A DNA stretch of 64,000 nucleotides, taken from the NCBI GenBank assembly GCA_963734635.1, contig CAVTIA010000003.1, positions 62,001 through 126,000 on the forward strand, written 5' to 3'. Below, piece after piece: positions 25,578-34,123 of this stretch. This DNA comes from DATCJA01 sp963734635 (GTDB lineage: Bacteria > Acidobacteriota > Vicinamibacteria > Vicinamibacterales > UBA2999). A model generated the notes under the pieces. It did not search any database. It saw only the letters and a list, made by a program, of their open reading frames with translations, and had not been told where the DNA came from. The translations under genes and the position numbers were made by a program. Each line of letters begins with the position of its first letter. Positions within the stretch are counted from its first letter, which is position 1.

Positions 25578-25586
25578 CAGTGCCTC

Positions 25587-26162
25587 CTACTTCAGTTCCC
25601 TGATCTGGACATTCTTGAAGCGCACCACGCCGACTCCCGCCTGCAGCGCAAATGGCCCCCGCGCAAACTTCTTGTCCTCGACGTCGACCATCTGCATGCC
25701 GTTCATGCGCACCATGAGGCGCGGACCCTTGGCGGTGATTTCCAGCGTGTTCCACTTGTTGCCCGTGTTGATCACCGACGCCGGCTTCGCGACGTCGACG
25801 ATGCCGCCGGTGCGATAAGACTGGTCAGGCCGGGTATCGAAGATGTTCACTTCGTAACAGGTGGCGGCTCCTACCTTCGCCGGGTCCTGGCAGCGGATGA
25901 AAATGCCGCTGTTGGCGTCGGGGGTCACCCAGAACTCCGCCCGAATCTCGAAATTGGTGTAGGTCTGCTTCGAGAGCAGGAACCCGCCACCGTCCGTGGA
26001 CCAGATTTCTCCGCTCACGACTTTCCAGTTGGCGTTCCCTACCGGCGTCCACTGGCTCAGGGTCTTGCCGTCGAACAGCCTGACCCAGCCGCCCTCCTGC
26101 CCCTGCACTGCAACGACTGCCAGAAGAACCGACACGAACGTGGCCGCGAAAACACGCTTCAT
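25587..26162 (-). CDS. secreted DUF1080 (3-keto-disaccharide hydrolase-like) protein
   Basis: An in-frame GTG directly precedes the ATG at 26162; AGGAGGAGGG upstream favours the ATG. A signal peptide ends near AVQGQ. The rest is a single concanavalin-like DUF1080 domain: WVRLFDGKTLSQWTPVGNANWKV, GGGFLLSKQTYTNFEIRAEFWVTPDANSGIFIRC, YEVNIFDTRPDQSYRTGGIVDV, WNTLEITAKGPRLMVRMNGMQMVDVEDKKFARGPFALQAG. Known relatives act on 3-keto-glycosides. Expected in the periplasm or outside the cell. It is followed by the CHRD lipoprotein. Confidence 0.88.
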   Translation of the reverse strand: MKRVFAATFVSVLLAVVAVQGQEGGWVRLFDGKTLSQWTPVGNANWKVVSGEIWSTDGGGFLLSKQTYTNFEIRAEFWVTPDANSGIFIRCQDPAKVGAATCYEVNIFDTRPDQSYRTGGIVDVAKPASVINTGNKWNTLEITAKGPRLMVRMNGMQMVDVEDKKFARGPFALQAGVGVVRFKNVQIRELK

Positions 26163-26461
26163 CACGCCCTCCTCCTGATTAGGCTCCAGACCGGCTTTCG
26201 GCGAAAACGCCCTCTCCTGCGCCGTCCGTCCACTTCTCCGTTACCCGCCAACGTACTAATGTGTTTCGGCCATCTTTTGACGTCATCGTAGGGACCGGTC
26301 AGGTCCTGGCTGCTGATGGCGCGCGGTACTGCGGCAAATCGAGGACTCGGGCTCGCCGGCGGCGGCTGTTGACCAGACGGCGGGCGTCCGATGATTGCCG
26401 CGCCTATGCCGAGGACAAAAGTGAGGAGGGGCACGATCGGGAGCGCCCCGTTATACCTCAT
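26162..26461 (-). pseudogene. truncated N-terminal remnant of a secreted beta-propeller-like protein
   Basis: The - strand frame starts with a signal/anchor (IVPLLTFVLGIGAAIIG) followed by SQDLTGPYDDVKRWPKHISTL. It then shifts frame near 26235: after dropping one base the next frame reads GNEKWTDGAGEGVFAES and stops at TAA 26179-26181. Phrases of the type GPYDVVKDWPKP...GVFAESPNRV are, from memory, the N-terminus of a secreted NHL/six-bladed propeller family common in Acidobacteria. The propeller itself is missing. It lies just upstream of the DUF1080 gene. Confidence 0.5.
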
Positions 26462-26542
26462 TTCCGTTACTGAACGTCACAGTGGCAGTGCACGGCGGGC
26501 GATGCGGGGCAGGCCCGCACGATCTGATGTACGCTAACTTGC

Positions 26543-27688
26543 GTGTTCCGCTTCAGTTGGACCGCTATGCGGCTCGTTGCGCAGATTGCGTACTCGTTAT
26601 TTCCTCACACAGCGGTCCCAGGCGCGCGAAGCGCGCCAAAGAGAAACTGGCTAACCGCGCTCTGCGGCGCACTGGCCACCGTTGCGCTGGCCGGGTGTGG
26701 CCAGCCGTCCTCGACGGTGCCGCAGGGCCAGTCGGCCGCAACCGACTTCTACCGCGGCAAGACCATCAGCATAGTCGTCGGGTCGGGCGCGGGAGGCGGT
26801 TTCGATACGACTGCGCGTCTCGTAGCCCGGCACATCGGCAAGCACATCCCGGGCACGCCTACCGTCATCGTCATCAACATGCCGGGAGGCGGAGGTCTCG
26901 TCGCGGCCAACCATGTGTTCAGTGCCGCGCCGAAGGACGGCACCGTCATCGGGCTCTTCCATGAAGCCCAGATGATGAACCAGCTGACCGGCGGCGAAGG
27001 GGTCAACTTCGACCTGCGACAGTTCAACTGGCTCGGCAGCTCGTATGACGACCCGAATGTCTGCATCGTGCGCACTGACGCGGGGGTGACCTCATTCAAG
27101 GAGATGATCGGGAACGCTCGGATCACTGCCGTGGGGGGCACCGGCCCCGGATCGAATACCTACGATGCACCGCGTGTGCTTGCGGCGGCCACCGGCGCCA
27201 GCCTGAAGGCAGTGGCCGGGTATCCGACGACCAACGACGTGAGGATCGGCGTCGAGCGCGGCGAGATTCAGGGGATGTGTCTCGGCTGGGAGTCAGTGAA
27301 GTCCGCGTCGAGCCAATGGCTGAAGGATGGGTACGCGAAGGTCATCGTTCAGAACGGTGTCACGCGCCACAGGGATCTACCCGATGTACCTCTTGCGATC
27401 GAATTTGCCAAGGACGAGGAAAGGCGAATGCTGCTGCGTCTCGTCGATGCACCGGGGGCGATGGCAAAGCCGTTCACGCTGCCGCCGGGTGTCGACCCTT
27501 CGCGCGTGGGGATTATACGCACCGCGCTTGCGGCAACGTATCACGACGCGGCGCTGCTCGACGAGGCGCGCGCTATGAACCTCGAGTTCCAACCGAAAAC
27601 CGCAAGGCAGATTCACGAGATTCTGGACGAGGTGCTGGCGACACCGCCGGCTGTAGCCGCCAAGTATCGCGAGATCATTCAACCGTGA
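26543..27688 (+). CDS. tctC: tripartite tricarboxylate transporter substrate-binding protein (Bug/TctC family), lipoprotein
   Basis: The start is uncertain: 26543 and ATG 26567 are in frame, and the first about 25 codons lie inside a dispersed repeat (26557-26618). A lipobox ALAGC places the lipidated Cys at residue 52 by the longest start. The Bug domain follows: DFYRGKTISIVVGSGAGGGFDTTARLVARHIGKHIPG, INMPGGGGLVAANHVF, FNWLGSSYDDPNVCIVR, GYPTTNDVRIGVERGEIQG. Bug proteins capture carboxylates and deliver them to TctA/TctB. The stop overlaps the UbiD start (GTGA), and tctA follows at 29214, forming an operon. Lipid anchoring is less usual than a free periplasmic form. Confidence 0.85.
   Translation: MFRFSWTAMRLVAQIAYSLFPHTAVPGARSAPKRNWLTALCGALATVALAGCGQPSSTVPQGQSAATDFYRGKTISIVVGSGAGGGFDTTARLVARHIGKHIPGTPTVIVINMPGGGGLVAANHVFSAAPKDGTVIGLFHEAQMMNQLTGGEGVNFDLRQFNWLGSSYDDPNVCIVRTDAGVTSFKEMIGNARITAVGGTGPGSNTYDAPRVLAAATGASLKAVAGYPTTNDVRIGVERGEIQGMCLGWESVKSASSQWLKDGYAKVIVQNGVTRHRDLPDVPLAIEFAKDEERRMLLRLVDAPGAMAKPFTLPPGVDPSRVGIIRTALAATYHDAALLDEARAMNLEFQPKTARQIHEILDEVLATPPAVAAKYREIIQP
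26557..26618. repeat. 58-bp dispersed repeat with inverted ends (copy 1)
   Basis: GACCGCTATGC at 26560 and CACAGCGGTC ending at 26617 form imperfect terminal inverted repeats. The interior (GGCTCGTTGCG, then CGTACTCGTT) matches the reverse complement of 54527-54583. It supplies the first codons of the tctC-like gene. Confidence 0.7.
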
Positions 27689-29184
27689 CCAGGCCAGCCG
27701 ACCTGCGCGAGTGGATTGCTCGCATCGAGACCCTCGGCGAGCTGCAGCACGTCGCGGGGGCGCATTGGGACCTCGAAATCGGGACGTTGTCCGAGATCAA
27801 CTACCGCCGCAAGCCGCCGGCGGCGCTCCTTTTTGACGACATCGTCGGGTATCCGCGTGGGTACCGCGTGCTCACGGGCTCGATGAGCAACGCGCGGAGG
27901 ATGGCGGTGACGCTCGGACTCGATCCGAATCTCGACACCGCGAGGCTGGTACAGGAGCTCCGCGGTAAACCGATGCAGTGGGAAGCGGCGGCGCCGCGAT
28001 TCGAGCCGGAGGTGGTCAAGACGGGTCCGATCTTCGAGAACGTCGTCGAGCGCTGCAATGTTGACCTGACGCGATTTCCGGCCCCGCGCTGGCACGAGCA
28101 CGACGGCGGCCGGTACATCGGAACCGGTGTGGCCGTCATTACGAGCGATCCGGATACCGGACGAATCAATGTCGGCGCGTATCGGATGATGATTCAGGAG
28201 GACGGGCGCACAGCCACGATCAATGCGGAAGCGGGCAAGCAGGGTCGCGCGCAATACGAACGCTGGTTCGAAAAACAAGGTAAGGCCCCGGTCGTTGCGT
28301 CCTTCGGACACGATCCGCTGCTCCTGATGGTTGCAGGCACGGAAATCCCGAACAGCATCAGCGAATATGCGTACGCGGGAGCCATGATTGGCCAGAAAAT
28401 CCCGATCGTTCGCGGCGAGGTCACGGGTTTGCCGATCCCTGCGGCTGCGGAGATCGTCGTTGAAGGATGGATTCGGCCTGATCGCCTGCTGCAAGAGGGC
28501 CCGTTCGGGGAGTGGACGGGCTACTACTCGGGGTCGCTGCGCCCGGTTCCGGTGCTCGAAATCGAGCGCCTCTACTTCAGAAACGATCCAATCATCCTTG
28601 GAACACCGCCCGGGAAGCCGCCCAACGACTACTCGTACATGCGCGCGCTCCTGAAATCGGCCATGATTCGCGACGAGCTCGTGAAGGTTGGCGTTCGTGA
28701 TGTGCGCGGCGTGTGGGCGCACGAAGTGTGCGGCGGCCGCCTGCTCATCGTCGTCTCGATCAAGCAGCGGTTCTGCGGCCACTCGCGCCAGGCCGGCTTC
28801 ATGGCGGCGCAGTGCCCGGCCGCCGCTTACATGAACCGCTTCGTGATTGTGGTCGATGACGACGTCGATCCAATGAATCTGGAAGAAGTGATGTGGGCGG
28901 TCAGCACGCGCTGCGAGCCGGCGGAAGACATCGAGATCATGCGGAAGTCGTGGGGCAGCAAGGTGGATCCGATGCTCGCGGATCCCGCGGTGCCGTACAA
29001 CACGCGCGCGCTCATCGACGCGTGCCGCCCGTTCGAAAAGCTCAACACCTTCCCACGCGTCGCGCAGTCGACGCCCCGCCAGGTCCGCGAGACAGTCACG
29101 AAATGGAAGGCGCTGTTCGCCGATCCGCGTTTCCCTCTTCCTGAAACCGTTGTGCCATCGGCGGCGGTGGACGGCAACGACTGA
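27685..29184 (+). CDS. UbiD-family decarboxylase
   Basis: GTG 27685 overlaps the upstream TGA by two bases (GTGA). The 499-residue protein matches UbiD: VTRPADLREWIARIETLGEL, an N-terminal domain with LFDDIVGYPRGYRVLTG, PAPRWHEHDGGRYIGTGVAVITSDPDTGRIN, GKQGRAQY, ASFGHDPLLLMVAGT, EGPFGEWTGYYSG and CEPAEDIEIM. UbiD enzymes use prenylated FMN to reversibly decarboxylate aromatic or unsaturated acids. No ubiX-type prenyltransferase is in the window. Its position inside a carboxylate transporter operon and before a molybdenum hydroxylase suggests it acts on an imported aromatic or heteroaromatic acid. Confidence 0.9.
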   Translation: MTRPADLREWIARIETLGELQHVAGAHWDLEIGTLSEINYRRKPPAALLFDDIVGYPRGYRVLTGSMSNARRMAVTLGLDPNLDTARLVQELRGKPMQWEAAAPRFEPEVVKTGPIFENVVERCNVDLTRFPAPRWHEHDGGRYIGTGVAVITSDPDTGRINVGAYRMMIQEDGRTATINAEAGKQGRAQYERWFEKQGKAPVVASFGHDPLLLMVAGTEIPNSISEYAYAGAMIGQKIPIVRGEVTGLPIPAAAEIVVEGWIRPDRLLQEGPFGEWTGYYSGSLRPVPVLEIERLYFRNDPIILGTPPGKPPNDYSYMRALLKSAMIRDELVKVGVRDVRGVWAHEVCGGRLLIVVSIKQRFCGHSRQAGFMAAQCPAAAYMNRFVIVVDDDVDPMNLEEVMWAVSTRCEPAEDIEIMRKSWGSKVDPMLADPAVPYNTRALIDACRPFEKLNTFPRVAQSTPRQVRETVTKWKALFADPRFPLPETVVPSAAVDGND

Positions 29185-29213
29185 AGGCAGCTGATCGTCG
29201 GTAGCACGGACGA

Positions 29214-31163
29214 ATGGAGACCTTTTTCTCAGCCCTGTTGCAGGTGCTGGCCCCTCACACATTCGCGGTCATGCTGGTGGGTATCGCGGTCGGCCTGCTG
29301 GTGGGAATCCTGCCCGGGCTGGGTGGTGCCGCAACGCTCGCGATGATGTTGCCGTTCGTCTATCCGATGGACGCGGTGTCGGCATTCGCGTTCCTGCTGA
29401 GCATGCACGCGGTGACGGCCACCACGGGCGACATTACCTCTGTCCTGTTCGGCATTCCGGGGGAGGCGACGTCGGCGGCGACGGTTCTCGACGGCTATCC
29501 AATGACTCGCCGGGGCGAAGGCGGTCGTGCGCTCGGGGCGGTGCTTTTCAGTTCGCTGATCGGCGCGCTGGTCGGCGCGGTGGTGCTGGCGGTCTCGGTG
29601 CCGATCATCCGGCCCGTGGTGCTTCAGCTGGGCCCGCCGGAGTTCCTGATGCTCACAGTTCTGGGCCTCAGCTTCATCGTGTCGCTTGCCGGGCGCAACC
29701 TGATCAAAGGCTTCATCATGGCGGCGCTGGGCTTTCTGCTCGCGATGGTCGGCCTGGATCCGCAGAGCAGTATTCAGCGTTTCACGTTCGGACAGCTGTA
29801 CCTGTGGGAAGGGATCAACGTCGTGCCGGTGGTTGTCGGGTTGTTCGGCGGCGCCGAAGTACTGCAATTGATGATGACGAAGCAGAGCATCGCCGCGCGT
29901 GCCGGCGACGAACGGCTGGCCGGCGTCATGCAGGGCGTGCGGGACACGTTCGAGCACTGGTGGCTCACGCTGCGCGCAAGCGCGATCGGGGTCGGGATCG
30001 GAGTGATTCCGGGAATGGGCGGCGCCGTCTCGCAGTTCATTGCGTATGCGCATGCGCAGCACACGTCCAAACATCCCGAGACCTTCGGCAAAGGGAATGT
30101 CGAGGGGGTGCTGGCTACGGGTGCCGTCAACAATTCGCGCGAGGGCGGCAATCTCATCCCGACCGTGGCGTTCGGCATTCCGGGCAGCATCTCGATGGCC
30201 ATTCTGCTGAGCGTCTTTCTGCTGAAAGGGCTCGTGCCGGGGCCCGCAATGTTGACGAAGAATCTGGACATCACCTACGCAATGGTGTGGGTGATCGTTC
30301 TCTCAAACATCATTGCCGTCATGGTGTCGTTTCTCTTTCTCAATCAGCTCGTGCGGTTGACTCACGTCAAGGCTGCGCTCCTCGTGCCATTCCTCCTGGT
30401 GCTGACGGCGTTCGGTGCCTATACAGCCCACAATGCGTTCGCGGACATTCTGCTCATGCTTGGTGCCACCGCCGTTGGTGTCGCAGCGATCCGATGGGAC
30501 TGGCCGCGCGCGCCGCTTTTGCTGGCACTCGTACTGGGCGATATCGCCGAGCGGTATCTGTTTCTGTCCTATTCGCTGTATGAATGGCGATGGCTCGGAC
30601 GACCGCTCGTGCTCGCATTTGCCATTCTGACGATTGGGGGACTGGTGTGGCCGTTGTTGCGGCGCACGCACCAGCCAACGCCATCGGAGGTGCATCGCGC
30701 GGACGTGCCGGTCGCCATCGGTTGTCTCATTGTGGCCGTCTGGGTGTTGTATCAGGCAGCCGGTTGGCCATTCCGCACCGCGGTATTCCCGCTCGCGACA
30801 GGGGCACTTCTGCTGGGACTCTCCCTGACGAAACTTGGGACGCAGCTATATGGGAGACGCCTGTCTGTGGGGCGGGTTCCGCGAGCCGATAGTGAACTCA
30901 CCGATCCTCCTGATGTTTTCGCCACGGCGTCGCGCGCGGAATGGCTGTCGGCGCTCGCCTGGATGGCTGCCTTCTTCCTGCTGCTGTGGCTGCTGGGCGC
31001 GCTGGTGGCCGTACCTCTCTTCGCAGCGGCATATCTGCTGACGGTTGCTCGCCGGGGGAGTGTCGTTGCTGGCGTTTATGCGTGCGTCTGCTGGTTGTTC
31101 ATCTACGGACTGTTCGCTCGCGCCCTTCATGTGCCGTTGCCGGCAGGAGTGTTGTTTTCGTGA
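29214..31163 (+). CDS. tctA: TctA-TctB fusion: tripartite tricarboxylate transporter permease
   Basis: Encodes 649 residues. Residues 1 to about 490 are a TctA permease with the diagnostic motifs GLLVGILPGLGGAATLAMMLPFVYPM, TSVLFGIPGEATSAATVLDGYPM, GVIPGMGGAVSQFIAYAHA, NNSREGGNLIPTVAFGIPGS. The last about 150 residues add four more hydrophobic segments (VAIGCLIVAVWVLYQAAGWPFRTAVFPLATGALLLGLS and WLSALAWMAAFFLLLWLLGALVAVPLF) that look like the small subunit TctB. TctA and TctB are normally separate proteins. It would import carboxylates with the ligand-loaded TctC protein, driven by an ion gradient. The stop overlaps the next start (GTGA). Confidence 0.88.
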   Translation: METFFSALLQVLAPHTFAVMLVGIAVGLLVGILPGLGGAATLAMMLPFVYPMDAVSAFAFLLSMHAVTATTGDITSVLFGIPGEATSAATVLDGYPMTRRGEGGRALGAVLFSSLIGALVGAVVLAVSVPIIRPVVLQLGPPEFLMLTVLGLSFIVSLAGRNLIKGFIMAALGFLLAMVGLDPQSSIQRFTFGQLYLWEGINVVPVVVGLFGGAEVLQLMMTKQSIAARAGDERLAGVMQGVRDTFEHWWLTLRASAIGVGIGVIPGMGGAVSQFIAYAHAQHTSKHPETFGKGNVEGVLATGAVNNSREGGNLIPTVAFGIPGSISMAILLSVFLLKGLVPGPAMLTKNLDITYAMVWVIVLSNIIAVMVSFLFLNQLVRLTHVKAALLVPFLLVLTAFGAYTAHNAFADILLMLGATAVGVAAIRWDWPRAPLLLALVLGDIAERYLFLSYSLYEWRWLGRPLVLAFAILTIGGLVWPLLRRTHQPTPSEVHRADVPVAIGCLIVAVWVLYQAAGWPFRTAVFPLATGALLLGLSLTKLGTQLYGRRLSVGRVPRADSELTDPPDVFATASRAEWLSALAWMAAFFLLLWLLGALVAVPLFAAAYLLTVARRGSVVAGVYACVCWLFIYGLFARALHVPLPAGVLFS

Positions 31164-31630
31164 AACACACCATCACACTCAGGATCAACGGCGAGCCATA
31201 CGAAGGAGAGGTCGAGGCTCGCACGTTGCTCGTCCAGTTTCTCCGCGATCAAGTCGGACTCACAGGTACGCACATCGGATGCGTTGTTGGCGAGTGCGGC
31301 GCCTGTTCAGTGCTGGTCGGCGGCGTTCTCGTGAAGTCCTGCCTGATGCTGGCGGTGCAGGCGAACGGGTCCGATGTAACCACGATCGAGGGGCTCGCCA
31401 CACGTGATGCGCTGCATCCGATCCAGGAAGCGTTCGTCAGCAGGCGTGGTCTCCAGTGCGGCTTCTGTACGCCGGGTTTCGTCATGGCCAGCTATGCGCT
31501 CTTGACGCGTAATCCGAACCCGACAGAAGAGCAGATTCGTCAAGACCTGTCGAGCAACCTGTGCATGTGTACCGGATACGTTCAGATTGTCGAGGCAGTC
31601 AGGGAGGCAGCGGCACGCCTGCAGCAATGA
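31160..31630 (+). CDS. 2Fe-2S subunit of a xanthine-dehydrogenase-family molybdenum hydroxylase
   Basis: GTG 31160 overlaps the tctA stop. The 156-residue protein carries both [2Fe-2S] clusters: the ferredoxin-type set Cys41, 46, 49, 61 (GCVVGECGACSV) and the all-helical set Cys100, 103, 135, 137 (CGFCTPG, LCMCTGY). It relays electrons between the Mo site and FAD. It overlaps the Mo subunit by ATGA. The FAD subunit is separated from these two by a gene on the opposite strand and lies at 35191. Confidence 0.9.
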   Translation: MKHTITLRINGEPYEGEVEARTLLVQFLRDQVGLTGTHIGCVVGECGACSVLVGGVLVKSCLMLAVQANGSDVTTIEGLATRDALHPIQEAFVSRRGLQCGFCTPGFVMASYALLTRNPNPTEEQIRQDLSSNLCMCTGYVQIVEAVREAAARLQQ

Positions 31631-34101
31631 ACCAGTACATAGGACAGAGCGTTCGCAGCAAGGAGGCGCCGCGGTTCGTATCAGGCCAAGGACGCTACGT
31701 CGACGATCTGTTGCTGCCTCGCATGCTGTACGCGTCGATTGTGCGCAGTCCCTACGCACACGCCCGGATTCTGTCGGTACGTGCGGACGATGCGGCGCGG
31801 CTTGCGGGTGTCCGCGGCGTCGTTACCCCTGAAGACGTCCAGCGCCTGACCCGTCCGTTCAAGCCCGGACGGTACGCGGCTGGACTCCGCGTGCCGATAC
31901 CGGAATATGCAAGCGCCATCGAAAAGGTTCGCTATGTCGGGGAACCCGTTGCCATGGTGGCCGCCGATACCCGCGCGAAGGCGGAAGATGCGCTCGAGCT
32001 CGTCGAAATTCAGTACGAGCCGCTGACCGCGGTTGCTACTGCGGAAGATGCGGCAGGCGCGTCGGCTCCATTGATTTATGAAGAGCTTGGCAGCAACGTC
32101 GCCTGGGAAGGGCATGTGTCGTATGGCGACGTCGACGCTGCGTTCAATCGCGCGGACCGAGTCATCAGTGAGAAGCTGAAGATACATCGCTACAGTTCCA
32201 CTCCGCTCGAGCCATTCGCGTGTCTCGCAGAGAGCACAGCCGGACGGCTCACCATCTGGTGCAATTCGCAGTCGCCGGACGTGATTTACGAAGCCGCGGC
32301 GGAAGCCCTCGGCATCAACGACGTTCGCGTCATCGTGCCCGATGTGGGCGGAGGGTTCGGACAGAAGATTCACCTCATTCGAAAGTACGCGGTGCTCACA
32401 GCGCTGATGGCCATGAGGACGCGTCGGCCCGTCAAGTGGATCGAGGATCGCAGCGAGCACATGATGGCCGGCGGGCATTCCTGCGAGCAGGAGTTCGACG
32501 TCGACGCGGCGGTCTCCGCGAACGCCGAGGTGCTCGGGCTCAGAATCCGCGATACCGACGACGTGGGCGGCTCGGTGAGCACGCTGACGATTCACTTCAC
32601 CAACAAGTTGAACAACCTGTTCAACACCTACAAGGTTCGCCACTTACGGCTCGAGGGGCGGTCCGTCCTTACCAACAAGTGTCCCGTCGTGCCGAATCGA
32701 GGAATCGGCAAGCCTGGCATGTGCTTCGTCTGGGAGCGCATGATGGACCGCATCGCCCAGGAGCTGTCGCTGGATCCTGTCGAGGTTCGCCGACGAAATC
32801 TGATCGCCGCCGACGAGTTCCCGTATACGACGCCGAACGGCAATATTTACGGCAGCGGGAATTACCAGGAACTGCTCGACAAGGTGGTTGCGAATGTCGG
32901 ATACGAGGAAGTGCGACGGCAGCAGGCCGAACAGAACGCCCGCCGGAGCTCCCGCGAAGCTCAGGCGAGCGAAGGCGGATTGATCGGCATCGGCGTAGTC
33001 ATTGGAATTGAACCCGGCGGCCGGAATGCTGCTCGCGACATGGCGATCTTTCCGCACTCAAAGCAGATGCCCGGAGCCGGCGGTGTCGAGGGCGCAACGG
33101 TCAAGATCGAAAAGAACGGGTCGGTCGTCCTCACGCTCGGGTCGCCGAGCTGCGGCCAGTCGCACGAGACCACCGCGTCGCAGATCGTGGCCGAAATTCT
33201 CGGCATTGCTCCGGAGCGCGTATCACCTTCGGGAACGTTCGACACCGCCATCTCTCCGTGGGGCGTCTCGTCGTCGAACAGTGGAAACAACTTCCACCTG
33301 TACGACGTCGGAGCCGTGCACGGTGCAGCAACGCGCCTCCGCGACAAGGTCTTGACGCTCGCAGCGCACGTGCTGGGCGCAGACAAGAGCACGCTGCTCA
33401 TCCAGGACGGTGTGGTTTGTGTGAAGCAGCTGGCAAGTGTGGGGCGGGTTCCGCGCGCCGGTCAGGAACAATCGGCGCGCGGACCCGCCATCAGTTTCGC
33501 CGAGTTGGGGAAGATCGCCTACGCCAACCAGGCGCAGCTTCCAGCGGGATTCGAGCCAGGCCTGCAGGCCACGTACTACCACAGCCATCCGCACGCTGAC
33601 CCGTTGATGCTGCCCGACGCTGAGGGAAGAGTACGAGCGCAGTACACCTTTTCATCAGCGGCGCACGCCGCGGTCGTCGAGGTCGATCCCGAAACAGGCC
33701 GCGTCCGCGTCCTTCGGTACGTCATCGTCAGCGACAACGGGACGATGATCAATCCGGCGGTCGTAGACGGACAGATATACGGGTCGGCTGCGCATGGCAT
33801 CTCGGTGGCGCTGGGCGAAGGATTCGTCTACGGCAGCGACGGCCAGTTGCTGACCCTCACCCTTCTGGACTACGGAAAATCGACGACGCTCGAAACCCCG
33901 CGCATCGAAATCGAGCACGCGCCGGTGCCGGATCCGTTCACGACGCTCGGTCAGAAGGCCGCAGGTGAAGGCGCCGCCATCCCTTCGCCCGCCGCAATTG
34001 CCAGCGCCGTCGAGGACGCATTGTCACCTCTCGGCGTGAAGGTGAGGCAGCTCCCTCTCTCGCCGGAACGAGTGTGGGAATTGATCCATGGCCGTACGTA
34101 G
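31627..34101 (+). CDS. molybdopterin-binding subunit of a xanthine-dehydrogenase-family hydroxylase
   Basis: ATG 31627 overlaps the upstream TGA (ATGA). The 824-residue protein has the aldehyde oxidase/xanthine dehydrogenase layout: EAPRFVSGQGRYVDDL...SPYAHARI, VPDVGGGFGQK, GSPSCGQSHETTASQIVAEIL and the C-terminal GQKAAGEGAAIPSPAAI with the catalytic Glu near residue 781. The family hydroxylates aromatic, heterocyclic or aldehyde carbons with water as the oxygen source. The active-site motif around the Glu differs from the usual GxGExG. Substrate unknown; context suggests an imported aromatic or N-heterocyclic acid. Confidence 0.9.
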   Translation: MNQYIGQSVRSKEAPRFVSGQGRYVDDLLLPRMLYASIVRSPYAHARILSVRADDAARLAGVRGVVTPEDVQRLTRPFKPGRYAAGLRVPIPEYASAIEKVRYVGEPVAMVAADTRAKAEDALELVEIQYEPLTAVATAEDAAGASAPLIYEELGSNVAWEGHVSYGDVDAAFNRADRVISEKLKIHRYSSTPLEPFACLAESTAGRLTIWCNSQSPDVIYEAAAEALGINDVRVIVPDVGGGFGQKIHLIRKYAVLTALMAMRTRRPVKWIEDRSEHMMAGGHSCEQEFDVDAAVSANAEVLGLRIRDTDDVGGSVSTLTIHFTNKLNNLFNTYKVRHLRLEGRSVLTNKCPVVPNRGIGKPGMCFVWERMMDRIAQELSLDPVEVRRRNLIAADEFPYTTPNGNIYGSGNYQELLDKVVANVGYEEVRRQQAEQNARRSSREAQASEGGLIGIGVVIGIEPGGRNAARDMAIFPHSKQMPGAGGVEGATVKIEKNGSVVLTLGSPSCGQSHETTASQIVAEILGIAPERVSPSGTFDTAISPWGVSSSNSGNNFHLYDVGAVHGAATRLRDKVLTLAAHVLGADKSTLLIQDGVVCVKQLASVGRVPRAGQEQSARGPAISFAELGKIAYANQAQLPAGFEPGLQATYYHSHPHADPLMLPDAEGRVRAQYTFSSAAHAAVVEVDPETGRVRVLRYVIVSDNGTMINPAVVDGQIYGSAAHGISVALGEGFVYGSDGQLLTLTLLDYGKSTTLETPRIEIEHAPVPDPFTTLGQKAAGEGAAIPSPAAIASAVEDALSPLGVKVRQLPLSPERVWELIHGRT

Positions 34102-34123
34102 GGCGGGCCCTTCAGGACCCGCC
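34098..34123. repeat. REP-like hairpin, GTAG-flanked, at convergent gene ends
   Basis: GTAG, then arms GGCGGGCCC and GGACCCGCC around TTCA. It starts within the last codons of the Mo subunit and extends into the end of the amidohydrolase gene. It may act as a bidirectional terminator. Confidence 0.65.

Noticed and set aside
27679..29262. Open - strand frame of about 527 codons opposite the UbiD gene
   Set aside because: The + strand encodes a complete UbiD protein in register with neighbours; the antisense product is low-complexity Arg/His sequence.
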